This document shows, piece by piece, positions 1-11,688 of a DNA stretch of 64,000 nt. The position numbers and the translations under genes are program-made. The notes under the pieces are model-generated. The model had not been told where the DNA came from and did no database searches. It saw only the letters and a program-made list of their open reading frames with translations. This DNA is from Heloderma charlesbogerti (taxonomy: Eukaryota; Chordata; Lepidosauria; Squamata; Helodermatidae). Numbering within the stretch: position 1 is the stretch's first letter; each line of letters opens with the position of its first letter. The stretch lies in assembly GCA_026122225.1 (NCBI GenBank), contig JANEZZ010002704.1, positions 186,001-250,000 on the forward strand, read 5' to 3'.

Positions 1-303
1 ATGACGTGTGAAGATAATTGGTCTCGGATAATCCTATCTCTTAATTGTGAGACCTTGCGGTAACCTGCACCTTGCATTCCAAAGAGCACTTTTTAAATAA
101 CATGACACAGAGGCTAGGAGTTGAAATGTATGCCTTCAGATGTGTAGTGATGAATATGTTTCTCTCAAGATATGTACAAATATTATTATTAACTGCATTT
201 CTGTAACATCCAATGCTGAAGCTCTCTAGGCAGTTCACTAAAACAAAAATAGGGTTCTGTGATGCTGTAGCTATCATTTTCAGGCCTTGTCATTAACTTT
301 CAG

Positions 304-486
304 GTATTGGTGGTGGAATCGTTCATCAAAATGAACTGATCCATGGAAGCTCTTTTTGTGCTGCTGAGCTTGGGCACATCATAGTAGCTCTAGATGGACC
401 TAAGTGCCTGTGTGGGAGCCAAGGATGTATAGAAGCATATGCTTCTGGAATGGCCCTGCAGAGAGAAGCTAAGAAATTGCATGACG
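304..486 (+). CDS. GNE: GNE antepenultimate coding exon
   Basis: The acceptor is tttcag before 304 and the donor is gtaggt at 487. The exon starts with two bases completing a Gly codon and ends with one base (G) of a Glu codon finished by the next exon. It encodes the zinc-binding part of the ROK kinase domain, including the ELGH histidine and the three conserved cysteines. Confidence 0.94.
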
Positions 487-3400
487 GTAGGTATAGTGTT
501 GAACCTCTTCCTTCGTCCTTATTTACATCCACCTTCCGCAATCTGGTGTCCTCCAGATGTTTTGGGCTACAACTCCCAGGATTCCTGCTATTGGCCATGT
601 TGGCTGGGGCTGGTGGGAGTTGAAGTCCAAAACATCTGGAGGGCATCAGGTTGAGGAAGGAAGGATGTGCATGTAATGCAAGCAACCTAAAAAAAAGTTC
701 CCCTAGTATACATTTAAATAATTACAGTGTCAGAATACCACTTAATGCTGTATTCTTAAGCAAATAAAGTGGCAAGATGTTCAGAAGCAAACTGTTCTGA
801 TTCAACTGCGTTCCCAGCTAACTGTGCTCCCATCGAAACCTACAGTGAAGCCTACCTGAAAGGCAAGTCTGCCTGTGCAACCATATGCACATTCGCCACA
901 TAGGCATTGTCATTGGCACTGTGCAGCATTGATCTAAGAATTCTTCACAATTCTTCATAATGCAAGATACGATGAGCTGTGCTGTACAAGACTCCATGGG
1001 GGAGGTGGCTCCACACTGACTGCGCATGGTAGGCGGAGCATGGACTGCAATGTGCACGTCACTTGCTGCTGAGTAAACACACAGACGTGATTGCTTCTTA
1101 CAGCTTTGCAGCCTTTGTGTGTATTTTCTGTAGTTCAAAACAATTTACTTGTTTTCAACTTTCACCTTTTGGAGTAAATCCTTGCTTTGGTGAGAGGTTT
1201 ATATATCTTAACATACAAAATTAACATCACTCTTAATGTAAACTGTTGCCAGTGCAGTGTTTTTTTTAGGTCTGCTTCATTTATTTCTGCTGCCTTTCTT
1301 CATCCCCAAAGGCCCAAGCAGAAGTAAAGCATTGTTGGACATACATGTCAGTAGGCCTTGCTCCTCTATTAAGACCAAAGTGCACATAGCTTTCTGTAAG
1401 ACATCCCATCTGCGTTTTAGACTGTGTTTTATTTAGCAAGCAGGGAACGTTGCTTAGTGCTAGAGTACATGGATGCTTTGCGTGCATAAAATTCCAGGTT
1501 CAATGCTCGGCATCTCCAGCTAAAAGGATCCAGGTAGTTAGGCTTAAAAGAGGCCTCTACCTGCGATTCGAGAGAGCCAAGAATTAACAATACTGGAATA
1601 GCTGGACTAACGGTCTGACTCAATACAAGGCAACTTCTTGTGCCCATACATGTTTGAATACCTGTATTTGGCATCATGTCATTTCCTATTCTTCTGAGAT
1701 GCCTCGCTCATAATGAAATTTTGGCTGTAGCTAGCTTAAGACCTTGCAACATATTTTTGAAATGTTGATAAATGACCTAATTAGCACCACTACACAAAGA
1801 ATGGCCATTCCTGCTGTCTCTAGCTATCAAAATTCAGCAATTCTGTTATAGAGAGCAAATGAAGAAATTGAATTCAAAGAGCACCTCACTGCTAATGAGT
1901 TATTTAAATACTGACCAGCATAGTATGTGAGTATAGTTTCATCCATAGTACTGTGTAGAAGCATGCATTCACGCCATGTGGACAGAGCTTGCTGACAGAA
2001 ACTGGCTGGGTCAATCACACTCTTCCCTGATACATCTAGATGTGGAATTATTGTACATATGCATCCAAGCCAGTAGAATATCACAATTGAGTAATTTAAG
2101 GATTCGTATCAGCGAAGAGCTACAACAGGTTTAATCTTGTTCCATTTGACATTAACTCCTCACATCGTACTTCGTTATGTGAAATTAAAAGTCTTGTTTC
2201 TACCACTTTTCGTGGTTGGTGTAATGTAACAAGCAGTCTGTTCTCACTCCTTAGTTACTAGTACCATCTTACTATCCCCCTTTTCTGTCCAAGCAGAGGA
2301 TTTACTGTTAATTGGAGGGATGTCTGTAAAGAAGGAAGAGACCATAACTGCTGCCCATCTCATTCAAGCAGCTAAACTGGGAAATCCAAAAGCTGAAAAT
2401 ATTGTTAGAACAGGTAAGTATGCGAACATAAGGCAGAAAATTTTGTTAGAATCCTGGCTAGTTATAAAGATGCGATGTGGTAACTTTACTGTTATTGATA
2501 CAGCAGTATGGTTATGTCAGTTCCAGAGTAATGTTAGCAAAAACGGCTAGGTCCTTGCCCCAAGGAGATTACATTTCAACTTTCACTTGGAGGCAACGAA
2601 GGGAGGGAAAGAATAGGCAAGACAAGGTAAGAAGGGATGGATGTGAGCAAATATAGGTACACGTATCACAAGCTGGTATCTACCTAATGTTCTTCCGCCA
2701 ATGGAAGGCATTCTTCAGTGGGAGCAATTTTCAGTGATTCCCCCTCCCCTTTGCAGCCCCCATGTGCCCCCCATTTGCTCTGGAGGGTTCCCCAACCCTC
2801 TGGAGCAGATTTTTGAAGCCTTAAGCTATAGGGGAGGGGGCAACTTGTGGCCCTCCAGGTGTTCAGGCCTACAACTCCCATCAGCCCTGACCAGCATAGC
2901 CAATAGTGGGAGATGATGGGAGTTGTAGACCAGAAAATGTGGAGGGCCACAAGTTGCCCACCCCTGCCTTAAGCAGAAGATGGAGGAAAGTCTATATTTG
3001 GCAGTGGGTCTTCCTTATTGTAATGTGCCCCATCTTTGACAAGAGATAATTTATATCCAATAAATCAAATCCCTATTTATCTTGAAAGCAAACAATAATT
3101 CTCCCCATCCCCCATTGTTTGTGCTAGGGGAGAATTTTGCAGAATGTGGAAACCTTCCTGTCTTCATTATTTCTTGAATCCTAAGCATGGTTCTCCACCG
3201 TATTTTTTCGTTGTTAGAACTTGGCCAGCTACTTTTAGGGAACTACTAAATACATAAAACATTTTCTGTAGAGATGGAATGATACCTAGCAGGGATTGTT
3301 GTCTTTTGAATCATAAATATATTATTTGTCACATGAAACAAACGTTTTTACCACACTGTTAGGGCTCTTGAAGTTACGGTGTACTGTTTGGGACAGTTGA

Positions 3401-3889
3401 CAGTGGTGTGAGAGAAGCATAGGTGCCAATGGTGTGTATGCTTATCCCACTGTTGGCTCTGGTAAACATATTTTGTGGTGCTTTAAGAATCCTATAAAAT
3501 CTGTTTGATCCGAGATGATAGTAAGACAAAATAAAGGTAGATGTACACCAACGACAATACTACCTCTATCATAGCATTTTTCATCTTTAAGAGAGTTGTC
3601 TCTCAACAAATTCCCATATTCTCGCTGACTTCTGCTTTCCGTCTTTCTCACAGCAGGTACAGCTCTGGGCCTTGGAGTTGTGAACATGCTGCACACCATT
3701 AACCCTTCTCTTGTGATACTTTCTGGGGTCTTGGCAAATCATTATGTCAACATTGTCAAAGATGTGATCCATCAGCGCGCCTTGTTCTCCGTACAGGCAG
3801 TGGATGTGGTTGCCTCAGACCTGGCAGATCCTGCCTTGCTTGGAGCAGCTAGCATGGTCCTGGATTATACTACACGCAGGGTATACTAG
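304..3889 (+). CDS. GNE: GNE, UDP-GlcNAc 2-epimerase/ManNAc kinase, C-terminal exons only (partial gene)
   Basis: GNE is the cytosolic bifunctional enzyme that starts sialic acid synthesis, converting UDP-GlcNAc to ManNAc and phosphorylating it to ManNAc-6-phosphate. Three exons (304-486, 2297-2413, 3654-3889) join in phase to give the last 177 residues plus a split first codon, ending at TAG 3887-3889. The product is the C-terminal half of the ROK-family kinase domain: [16 protein letters not shown], then the AAELGH histidine and the zinc-binding [10 protein letters not shown] motif (C-x-C-G-x-x-G-C-x-E), the helix [12 protein letters not shown], and the tail [13 protein letters not shown]. 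The match to vertebrate GNE is close and colinear. The epimerase domain and the N-terminal half of the kinase lie left of the window. The gene is tail-to-tail with CLTA, about 6 kb away. Identity is secure; only the first exon boundary depends on unseen sequence. Confidence 0.96.
533..663. repeat. Palindromic hAT-type short element in GNE intron
   Basis: The two arms are inverted copies: a left arm with CCTCCAGATGTTTTGGGC and ACAACTCCCA, and a right arm with TGGGAGTTG and CCAAAACATCTGGAGG. The same palindromic consensus recurs at least nine more times in this window, and two of those copies have clean 8-base target duplications. Confidence 0.75.
1440..1650 (+). repeat. tRNA-derived SINE in GNE intron
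   Basis: The element starts with a tRNA-like head: box A-like TAGTGCTAGAGT, a TTTGCGTGCA anticodon-arm region, and box B-like GGTTCAATGC followed by GGCATCTCC. Its body ends GGTCTGACTCAATACAAGGC. I recognise this as the common squamate tRNA-derived SINE layout; the subfamily is not assigned. A fragment of the opposite strand of the same body is at about 52,860-52,920. Confidence 0.7.
2297..2413 (+). CDS. GNE: GNE penultimate coding exon
   Basis: The acceptor is ccaagcag ending at 2296; the donor is gtaagt at 2414. It encodes [20 protein letters not shown] followed by a helix ending IVRT, and ends in phase 1, which fits the next exon. The reading frame stays open into the intron up to about 2550, but that extension is intronic. 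Confidence 0.93.
2827..2966. repeat. Palindromic hAT-type element with intact 8-bp TSD
   Basis: A 140-bp palindrome with GCAACTTGTGGCCCTCCAGG on the left and its inverse (GGAGGGCCACAAGTTGCC) on the right. It is flanked on both sides by CCTTAAGC (2819-2826 and 2967-2974), a perfect 8-base duplication. Short terminal inverted repeats ending CCCCTG and 8-base duplications are the signature of hAT superfamily insertions. No transposase is encoded, so it is non-autonomous. Confidence 0.85.
3654..3889 (+). CDS. GNE: GNE terminal coding exon
   Basis: The acceptor is tttctcacag ending at 3653. Using this AG rather than the one 3 bases downstream restores an Ala codon, so the joint reads [10 protein letters not shown] as in other vertebrates; the downstream AG would delete one alanine (a NAGNAG-type site). 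The exon encodes the last 78 residues and ends TTRRVY-stop. Confidence 0.94.
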
Positions 3890-5560
3890 ACACCTGGCAA
3901 AAAAAAATATAGAGAGATTACTGCAGTTTATACTGGCTCATTCAAAAAAGTTTTTTTTACTGATGTCAGCTTTCTTTTTTAATAGGTAGCAGGTCCTTCA
4001 GAATTTCCTTATCCCAAATACTTTTTTCCTTATTGTTGTTTTTTAATGTGCAGTTTCATTCTGTGCTGGAAGATCACAGGATACTAGAAAGGTCGCTCAC
4101 AGGAAGATTCTCTCACAGACCTTTTTGAAACTAAACAATTCCTGAGGATGCCTGTATCCCAGACATCTAAGAAAGATGGGGGATATTAATTTCCTTACTT
4201 CTTCCTGCTCATGGATTTTCCAACTGTGTTAGCCAATACATAGCCATTTCAGTAGCCAGAAACTGTGACGATCATTATTCAAACAAAGAATCCTCACTTA
4301 CAGATGTACAGAACCGTTCTTGCCTCTGCAGAGGCTAAAACGGGCAGTGTGATCTCTGCTTGATGAGAGCGGCTACATACAACCATCTAATGCTAAGATT
4401 ATTCAGTGATAACGCAGTGACCATCCATGCATTTATTTGTTAAATTAATATAAAAAATCCTTGTTGGAAGGAAGAGTCCAATGATACACAGTGCACTTAC
4501 AGGTATTGCTTCCAAGAGCTTATACACTAGGAAGCAAGAAGTACTAGCTTTGTCTCAGTCACCTGTGGTGATGTTTTTTTTAAATGCAAGCTGTCTCTAC
4601 TATGGACTTGCTTTTTGATCATTCCTTTCATTTTTAGAGAATCATGCAGCCAATCTCAAGTCATTTGTATTACAGACTGCCTTTACTCATTGGACTGAGT
4701 TGCTAGACCTTGGTTGGAGAGAGGCATCTTGGCAGATTTGTGTGTGTTGGTATGCAAATAACTGCTTTGTGTGTGATGTCTGAATCAATCCCACACTTAA
4801 AACTGGCCTTCGAAGATGGTATACAGTTTTAGCAGCCCAAGCACCCATATATTATATCCTCTTTTTACCCCCAGGATCTGAGTAGATAGTATCATAAGGC
4901 TGCCTAGCAAAATTCGATGATAATTCAGTACTAGTGTACTTGACCATCAGATCTGAAGATCGGTAAACCTGATTTCAAATTTGATGAATCAGCCTCACCT
5001 ATATCGCTACTTTGAGGCTGCAGGCCTTGGAAATAAGAAATACTTCTTTTTACAGCACTATGGGTGTGCCAGTGTTGGACTGATGTTTGCTGTAAACATG
5101 AAAGGGAGATACATGGCCTAAAGATGCTCAAAGACATTTAGCAGAGACTTGCTGGGGAGCCATGATTGGCTGCTCTCCCTGGTGTGTTTGAGGATGCAGT
5201 TCTCTCCTTCACGTACTTACTGTAGCAAATACAGATGTACCTGAAGCACCTTGTAAACCAGCTGTATGTCCCACTGAATTCGGAATTGCTTTGGAGCAAA
5301 TATGTTTAGGAGTGTCAGGACACAAGTCTGGTTTCCAGATTCTATTTTAAAGGCATTTTCAAAATGCAACATGATAGAATATTATTGATATAAGTGGAAT
5401 AGAGAGGTACTTGAGACCTGCCATCCTAAAAGCTATAGAAACAGCTGTTTTAGTTTTTAGAACACACACACAAAAATTAGTGTACTTGACCATCAGATTT
5501 GATCGGTAAACCAAATTTGAAACTTCAATTTTGAATAAATTAAATTTCATATTGACTTTG
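3890..5560 (+). other. GNE: GNE 3' UTR (extent inferred)
   Basis: No coding potential is seen after the stop. The first convincing polyadenylation hexamer is AATAAA at 5534-5539, which would give a 3' UTR of about 1.65 kb. The interval contains a diverged direct repeat (4932-4970 and 5478-5515). The transcript end is inferred and not demonstrated. Confidence 0.5.
4932..5515 (+). repeat. Diverged direct repeat pair inside GNE 3' UTR
   Basis: Copy A (4932-4970) and copy B (5478-5515) share TAGTGTACTTGACCATCAGA and then, after a 3-base gap, TCGGTAAACC. They lie in the same orientation about 546 bases apart. The second copy runs directly into the AATAAATTAAA polyadenylation region. I do not recognise the family. 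Confidence 0.7.
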
Positions 5561-6029
5561 AATATTTGCTTCCTGTTTACTTTAGGTAAGAAAAAATAAG
5601 GTCTGACCGACGGATTAATTTGAGCTAGGATTTCATAACCCCTCAGTGAGACAGGATGAAGACATTAAACAGACACATTGCCCAGTGTGTCCAATGGTCT
5701 TTCATGTCTAAGTTTATGTCTGTAAGAACAGCTACAAAATCCTTGTGACAATTTTTAAAATATTGGGCCTGAAAAACCAGATCTCTTCAACAATGAATGT
5801 AGGAAGGATTTTTGTTCCCTGTCAGTGCTTCTTCCCTGAATTCAACTTGTATTTTCAATACTTACTGCTAGGATCTAATGTGTTTACAGCCAAAAATATG
5901 CTTGTACCCTGAAGGAAGCGAGCTCTTCCCACCCCCAATTCCCAGTACTTTGAAAGAGAGACAAAAATATACTGTGCGTTCTAGCATGGTAAAAATGTTT
6001 GTGGTTGCTGTTATGCAGCAGCACTTAAA

Positions 6030-6182
6030 CCGGCCTTCCCCAACCTGGTACTCTCCAAATGTGTTGGACTGCAACCCCCGTCATTCCTAGCCAGCATGGC
6101 CAATGCTTTCACCAATGGCCATGCTGGCTGGAAATGACGAGACTTGCGGTACAACAGCTAGAGAGCAACAGCTTGGAGAAGG
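6030..6182. repeat. Palindromic hAT-type element, diverged
   Basis: The left arm holds GGTACTCTCCAAATGTGTTG and GACTGCAACCCC; the centre has two opposed copies of the GCCAGCATGGCCAATG motif, and the right arm decays after 6140. It lies in the GNE-CLTA intergenic region. Confidence 0.6.
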
Positions 6183-7076
6183 CTGACAAACTGTTAAACC
6201 ATTCCAACACAACTTGTTCACCACCAAGCAAAACACAGCCCTGTGGGGGCTCAACAACCACCTTGGTTTGGTTGACTGCTTAGGACTGCAAAAGTAGAGG
6301 AGTTGTCAAACAGCTATCAGGCCATTGACATGGTTGGTGGGTAGTGTTCCAGTTGTGGAAGTGGTCATGAGCTGTGCAGGCCTGCACAAACCAGTATTTA
6401 CATGGCACAGAATCACCCCGTCTTTACCCTGAAACAGCAGTTCTGGCAAAAGCTAGAGCATCTCAGTATATCTAATACCATATTATTTAATGTTGGGTTT
6501 TGGAGCACATCACAAAATGCTCTGTTAGCTGTTCTTCTCATGGCTAAACGTCTCTGGTGCCGGTGTCTCTCCCAGCGTTGCCGCATGTACGTGGCCCACT
6601 GTTATGTAAACGAACTTGGAAAAGCTCAAGAGAAATGCCACATCATAATGTCACACCTTTCTTACATATTTTGCATGATAGGGGTGGAGCCAGAGCCTAG
6701 GGGGAGAATAAATGATGCTTCACCCCATCCCACCCCCCAAGCAAGAAACTGCTTAGGTTTGAAGCTAGGTGAGCAGGAGGTTGCTCATCTACCCCTGAAT
6801 CTGGAGGGCAGTGTGGCACTTTTACCTTTTCCTTCCCTGCAGTGTATTGGAGAGTTGCAGGTAGAGGTTGGGGTCAAGGAATGCACACTGGAATTTTATC
6901 ATTCCTTCTTAAGGGCTGTACGTCTTTCACATCTAAGAGTATTTGGAAGGGTAATTAGGATGAAGTGCCTTTCCACTATTCCTAATTAATCCTCCTTCCT
7001 GCAGGATTTCTTTTTTTAGCTTTGAAGCGGTCAGAGACCTTAAAGCTTATAGCATCCTGGAGTATTAGTGGTATTT

Positions 7077-7132
7077 ATTTTGTATTTATTTATTTATTTC
7101 ATTGCTATACTGCCCAACAGCCAAAGCTCTCT
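7077..7132 (-). repeat. L2-clade LINE 3'-end fragment
   Basis: A (TATT)n tract followed by CTGCCCAACAGCCAAAGC matches the minus-strand 3' terminus that begins the larger LINE copies at 44,668 and 54,432. Confidence 0.6.
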
Positions 7133-8031
7133 GGTATATATGTATGGAATGCATATGCCTCGACACTCACCCCTCCAGGATACTATATAAATGGTTAGGG
7201 GCTTGATCAGGGCAGTTTTGTCTCCTTCCTCCAACTGATGTTCAACTGCCCTGAACATTCCATGCTTTCTAGGTGACAATAAGCATACCCAGCACTTCAT
7301 TAGGCTGTTGTTTTTAAGTAAAAAGTAGCATTTTCTGTCTGCCTGCAAGTCACCCAATTATTCAAAAACCTTGTCTGTGCATGGCCCTGTTTTTCTGCAA
7401 AACAGCCATAGGACCCCCTGGGTTCAGTACTGGATGGAACAAGTGCTGGCACAAAACAAAATGTTGCCATGTGAGCCCTGCTTGCTTCCATATCAATAGC
7501 CACAGAAACATCCACATTCAGTATTAGGAATAATGATAATGTAATTAGTAGATGGACTGTTGTGCTGTCAAGTTTGTCTTCTATTTGTTATTGGTAGCCC
7601 TGGTGAGACTTGCAGTCTTCTAGACTTGGAAGGCTGGGAAGCAAAACAAAAGTTTTGAGAATGTTTAGTTTTCTACCAATAGAACGGTAAATCTGGGCTT
7701 AGCTAGAATCGGATGTCGTATCTGCTCACATCATTCAGGGATACGTGGCTAAGCTTTTTTTAGTATTTGTCATCCCAGTCCAAGAACCATTACTGTAGAA
7801 ATGGGCTACATGCTCACTGCTGTGCTTGCAGGGCCACACACATCAAAGATTTGACTAGAGTGAGGCAGCATCAGTCACCTGTTAGGTGGGAGGGAGGGGA
7901 TCTATAGATTGTAAAACAACTGGTTGTGTTCTCTCTCCCAGCCCAGTGCAGAGAAGAATGGATTGACTTCAGTGCAAAAGCTTTTTCCAAGAGCATATTG
8001 CAGTTGCTAGTTCAGGATGAATAGATAACTT

Positions 8032-8155
8032 AGGGTGCAATCCTATGTATGTTTCAACAGAAAAAAAATGTCCTACAATTCCCAGCATGGCTAGCTGAGG
8101 CATGCTGGGAGTTGTAGGATTTTTTTCTGTCGAAACATGCATAGGATTGAATCCT
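8032..8155. repeat. Palindromic MITE ending in AGGGTGCAATCC / GGATTGAATCCT
   Basis: Terminal inverted repeats AGGGTGCAATCCTATG... and ...CATAGGATTGAATCCT enclose a second pair of inverted arms, CCTACAATTCCCAGCATG and CATGCTGGGAGTTGTAGG. The whole 124-bp unit folds as a hairpin. A related, more complex copy is at 37,941-38,129. Confidence 0.75.
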
Positions 8156-9510
8156 TACTCCCTCAATATTAAATAGAATGTCAATCCCATGCCAATTTGT
8201 GTCATACTATTCCTGAAATACTACTGAGTAGCAGAGACAAAAGTACTCCCTGGAGAGCAGTACTGCACTTTCATTTTAAATCAAATAGCTACAGTATGGG
8301 AGTACTATTTATATTCCATTATCTTCAGTAACAGATTCTCATTTAAGATACCAGGTTTATAAAACTTGAGAACCAATGTAGCCCCAAATGCTCTTGTTCA
8401 ATGGGTGCCAGTTTGAACTTGCTGAAACTGCCATTTTCTACCAAAGTTAGTATGAACACATTAGCAATTGCTTTTTGCCTACTTTAACTATTTCATAGTG
8501 CTTAAATGGCACCAAGATATTGCTTTAAAAGGCAAGAGCCTTTCTCCATTGTTATAACTGGAAACCAATATTCGTATTTGTTACGTTTAACTGTGAATCA
8601 AACCCCTTATGTTGAAGTAGTTGTATGGAGCTCAGTATGTAATAATCACTATTCTGTCTGATGTGATAAGGTATTTCTTATTGGTGGGTATAATATCATT
8701 TGTGTATAAACAAACAGTTAAGCTCAGAATATAAATGAAATTGATTGAGAATTACTGGATCAATTGCTATCTTCAACTGTGTTTCTTGCTACAGTGAAGG
8801 CTGAGGAGATATATGGTAGCTTTCCTCATTATGGCATCTAGTTTGTATCATAAATTTTGAACAATTATGCTCTGGCCTAATGCTGAAAATGACAGGTCAA
8901 CCTGGCTTGTGTTAAACTGCATAAGATTTGAACAATTAAACCTTTTAAATGTATATATCACAACTTTCCACAATTACCTTGTTTCCAAAGGCAATAGCTA
9001 CATGAACGTGTCACTCTCGCATGGTTTCTTCTTGATGTGTAGCCCACTTTCATCAAATTCCTAAAGCTAATGGAGTGGAGCTGTTCCATTAACAATAATT
9101 AGTTTGTATAACGGTTAGAATAAAGATGGGGGCGCAAATCTAAGGGGTGGGGGAAAGAGGTGTGTGCTTTATGATATAGGGGCCTAGAAGGAATGGGGGA
9201 TTATTTTCAGATCCTTTAGTTTAGCTTGGAAAATAAAATGGTTTTTTTCCCAATTCTTTTGGAAATAGCTAGGTTGATTTCCAAGGGAATCTGAGGAGAG
9301 TGAGAGTAATCTCATCTAACTCTACTTAAGAGTCTTTTCTGTGCAAAGTGAAGTACTAGCAGAGTTTTGTTTCAGAACAGTATTAGAAAGCAGCAAGGTC
9401 GGTAAACATGATGGCTGTTGAAAGCAAGCATGGAGGCCAACTTCCAAAAGAAATTACCACTATATCCATCTGACCATCTCTATGCAACAAATAATTTACA
9501 TAGTCCTATA

Positions 9511-9835
9511 AGGAACAGTTGAAAAAACTGGGTATGTTTAGCCTGGAGAAGATTAAGGGGAGACATGATAGTTGAAGGCAGCAATCTGACGGGCTGCTAT
9601 ATAAAGGATGGAACGGACTAGAACCAATGGGAGGAATTGCAGAGAAGTTGATATTGGCTAAACATTAGACAAAACTTCCTAAAGGTAAGAGATGTTTAAC
9701 AGTGGAACTGATAGCCCCAGGAGGCAGTGGGCTCTTCTTAAGTAGAGGCTGGATGGCCATCTGTCAGGGGTGCTGTAGCAGTATTGTGCAGAGTTGGACT
9801 AGATGATATAAAATTACAGAACTGGAAAGGACTTT
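9511..9835 (+). repeat. CR1 LINE 3'-region fragment
   Basis: The stretch contains GTTTAGCCTGGAGAAG, GGGGAGACATGATAG, an AACTTCCTAAAGGTAAGAG segment, GGCTGGATGGCCATCTGTCA and GAGTTGGACTAGATGAT, in the order found at the 3' end of sauropsid CR1 elements. It is short and carries no open frame. Confidence 0.75.
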
Positions 9836-11004
9836 AGAACAAACAGGGACTAGCTGCAGCTGTGCCGTTTCTCAAAACTACAAACACCAAAGTTTGGGGG
9901 TAATGTGGGGTCTGGCACTAGTAAGATTTCAGTTACACACTTTTTATCAGATACATTTTATGGCCTCATCCCTCCCGTTTTGGTAAGACCATCTAACTTC
10001 AATCATTGTCAGTCCCCAACTTTCCAATAAGCTATCGGCTTGGCAGTCTAATTTACAATTAAGCCTTCAATTCTGGCCAGAACATCTTACATTCTGTACA
10101 GCAACTGGTATACCACTGGTATTAGCCAGCTGTAGTTAAAGCATGTTTTGAACAGAGCATAGACATCTCCAAAGGAGAGGGATGGGAGCGGCATAGAAAC
10201 TTTGTAGGCAATAGCCCAGTTGGAAAAGGGTGTAGTTATTTTTGGGAGTTTCACCCTGTCCCTCTACTGCCAAGAAAGGAACCCTTTTTCACTTGGCAAC
10301 TGGGCCTCTCCTCATGTGTCTTTGTCCAGGCCCATTAGCAGGAAGACACAAAGGAGTAAAAGCTGAAATGCGTGGGGCTTGTTTTTTCTGCCTGCTAGTA
10401 GTTTACTACCAAGGTGCCACACAAGCACATTCATAGAACGCCAGATGCAAGGAGTCTCCCTCAGTTGGGTGGGGGATTCTGGGCCTCCTCTGGGCAGGAG
10501 CGTATCCCATGAGAGACAGTCTGTCATCTTACATCTTGGAAACAGTGGAGGTTCTTCTTGGAACAGTTGTCCAACATGGCTGCTTTTTGTCATGCCTTTG
10601 GGTGCCAAAAACCCATTCGCCAAGCTTTCGGAGGTATGCAGTTTGCTTGCATAGTGTGCCAGGGCTACTCAACTGCTTCCTGGGCAGGTTCTCCCTGTTG
10701 CCAACTACGAGGAAACAGTAGGGGATCCCTAGATGTTCTGAGGTTGCTGTGAGGACAGGATGGGCTGCAGCCATGCTCCTATGCCACAGGCTAGGAAGCA
10801 CTCCTGGAACTAGGATTCTGTTCTGGTTTTTGCCTCAGGATGGAAACTGCCTCCTCTGCTTCTCCACCCCCACCCCATCTAACCCAGGTATGTACGAGAA
10901 CCGAGCATGTTAATTTTAGTTTTGCCCTGGAAACTTGTTTGCTCAGTGAAACCTGCAGAAAAAATCCTACAACTTCCTGACCAACAGCTATGGCCATCTG
11001 TCAA
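9836..11004. other. Intergenic stretch with no recognised element
   Basis: Several overlapping short open frames on both strands at 10,240-10,800 look like chance; none shows a domain or splice signals. I see nothing else that I can name. Confidence 0.55.
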
Positions 11005-11179
11005 GAGCAGGGTTGCCAGGTTCCAGGAAGGTTGTTTCTTTAAGAGCTGCACAGAAGGTATCATTTTACCAACTAGATTTTCAGGCCATGTTTCTTCAGA
11101 GGTAACTTGTGCTACTGAAGGAATTTTCCCCTTTTAAAAGTTTAAGAACCCTCAGGGTCTGAACTTGGCAACTCTACTC
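11005..11179. repeat. Short element with 'GCAGGGTTGCCA' terminal inverted repeats
   Basis: The left end GAGCAGGGTTGCCAGGTTC and the inverse of the right end (GAGTAGAGTTGCCAAGTTC) match at 15 of 19 positions, giving a 175-bp MITE-like unit. No transposase is present. Related 'GGCAACCCTAC' ends are seen near 34,340 and 53,910. Confidence 0.55.
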
Positions 11180-11682
11180 ATGAAGACTTATCCCTCCTCT
11201 GCCCCACCCCCCACTACAGAGCACATCCGATGGATCCATGTTTTGTTAGCTCTACTCCCACACTCTATCACTCCTCCCTCTCTTCGTATACACCAAGAGC
11301 AGCAGTTAGACAGAAACCACCACCTTTTAACGTAAGCTAGCAGATGGAGAGGAGGGGGTTATGGTACAACCCATGAACTATCTGCCGGGAGCTAAAGCTG
11401 CTTCAGTAAAAGGCACGGCTGTAGGGAGCAAAGCCTCTTGCAGAGACAACAGCACATCGCCTTGCACAAGGAGGAAGATGGTGCACATCGCCTGGTATAG
11501 TAAAGAGACCTCTCCATTTGCTCTGCATATTATGTGACCACTGCAGCTACAAGATCCTATTCAAAACTAGCACCTCTCAATCACACAGGCCATAGGTCAG
11601 CATACCTGTGTCTTTTTTAAATGGTAAAGATGTTGATTTGGCTTTTTAAAATCTCCACACAAGAGTGCTGTTCAAACAGACC

Positions 11683-11688
11683 TTTAAT
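11683..11688 (-). terminator. CLTA: Candidate CLTA polyadenylation hexamer ATTAAA
   Basis: On the minus strand ATTAAA lies about 260 bases 3' of the CLTA stop codon. It is the nearest canonical or common-variant hexamer I see, so the CLTA 3' UTR would be about 280 bases. Position-based inference only. Confidence 0.4.

Larger units (their letters stand above)
6183..9510. other. GNE-CLTA intergenic stretch, mostly unrecognised
   Basis: Apart from a short LINE tail (7077-7132, minus orientation) and a palindromic MITE (8032-8155) I see nothing identifiable. The 195-codon open frame at 6402-6989 has no recognisable protein signature, no splice or transcript context and low-complexity composition; I treat it as chance. 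Confidence 0.6.

Noticed and set aside
1440..1650. A functional tRNA gene
   Set aside because: The box A and box B-like motifs belong to a decayed SINE; no cloverleaf or terminator is intact.
2320..2550. Extended open frame of the GNE exon through its donor
   Set aside because: The frame stays open by chance into the intron; the gtaagt donor at 2414 and the in-phase join to 3654 define the exon.
6402..6989. 195-codon plus-strand open frame between GNE and CLTA
   Set aside because: No recognisable protein, no supporting splice or promoter context, and no second frame evidence of selection.
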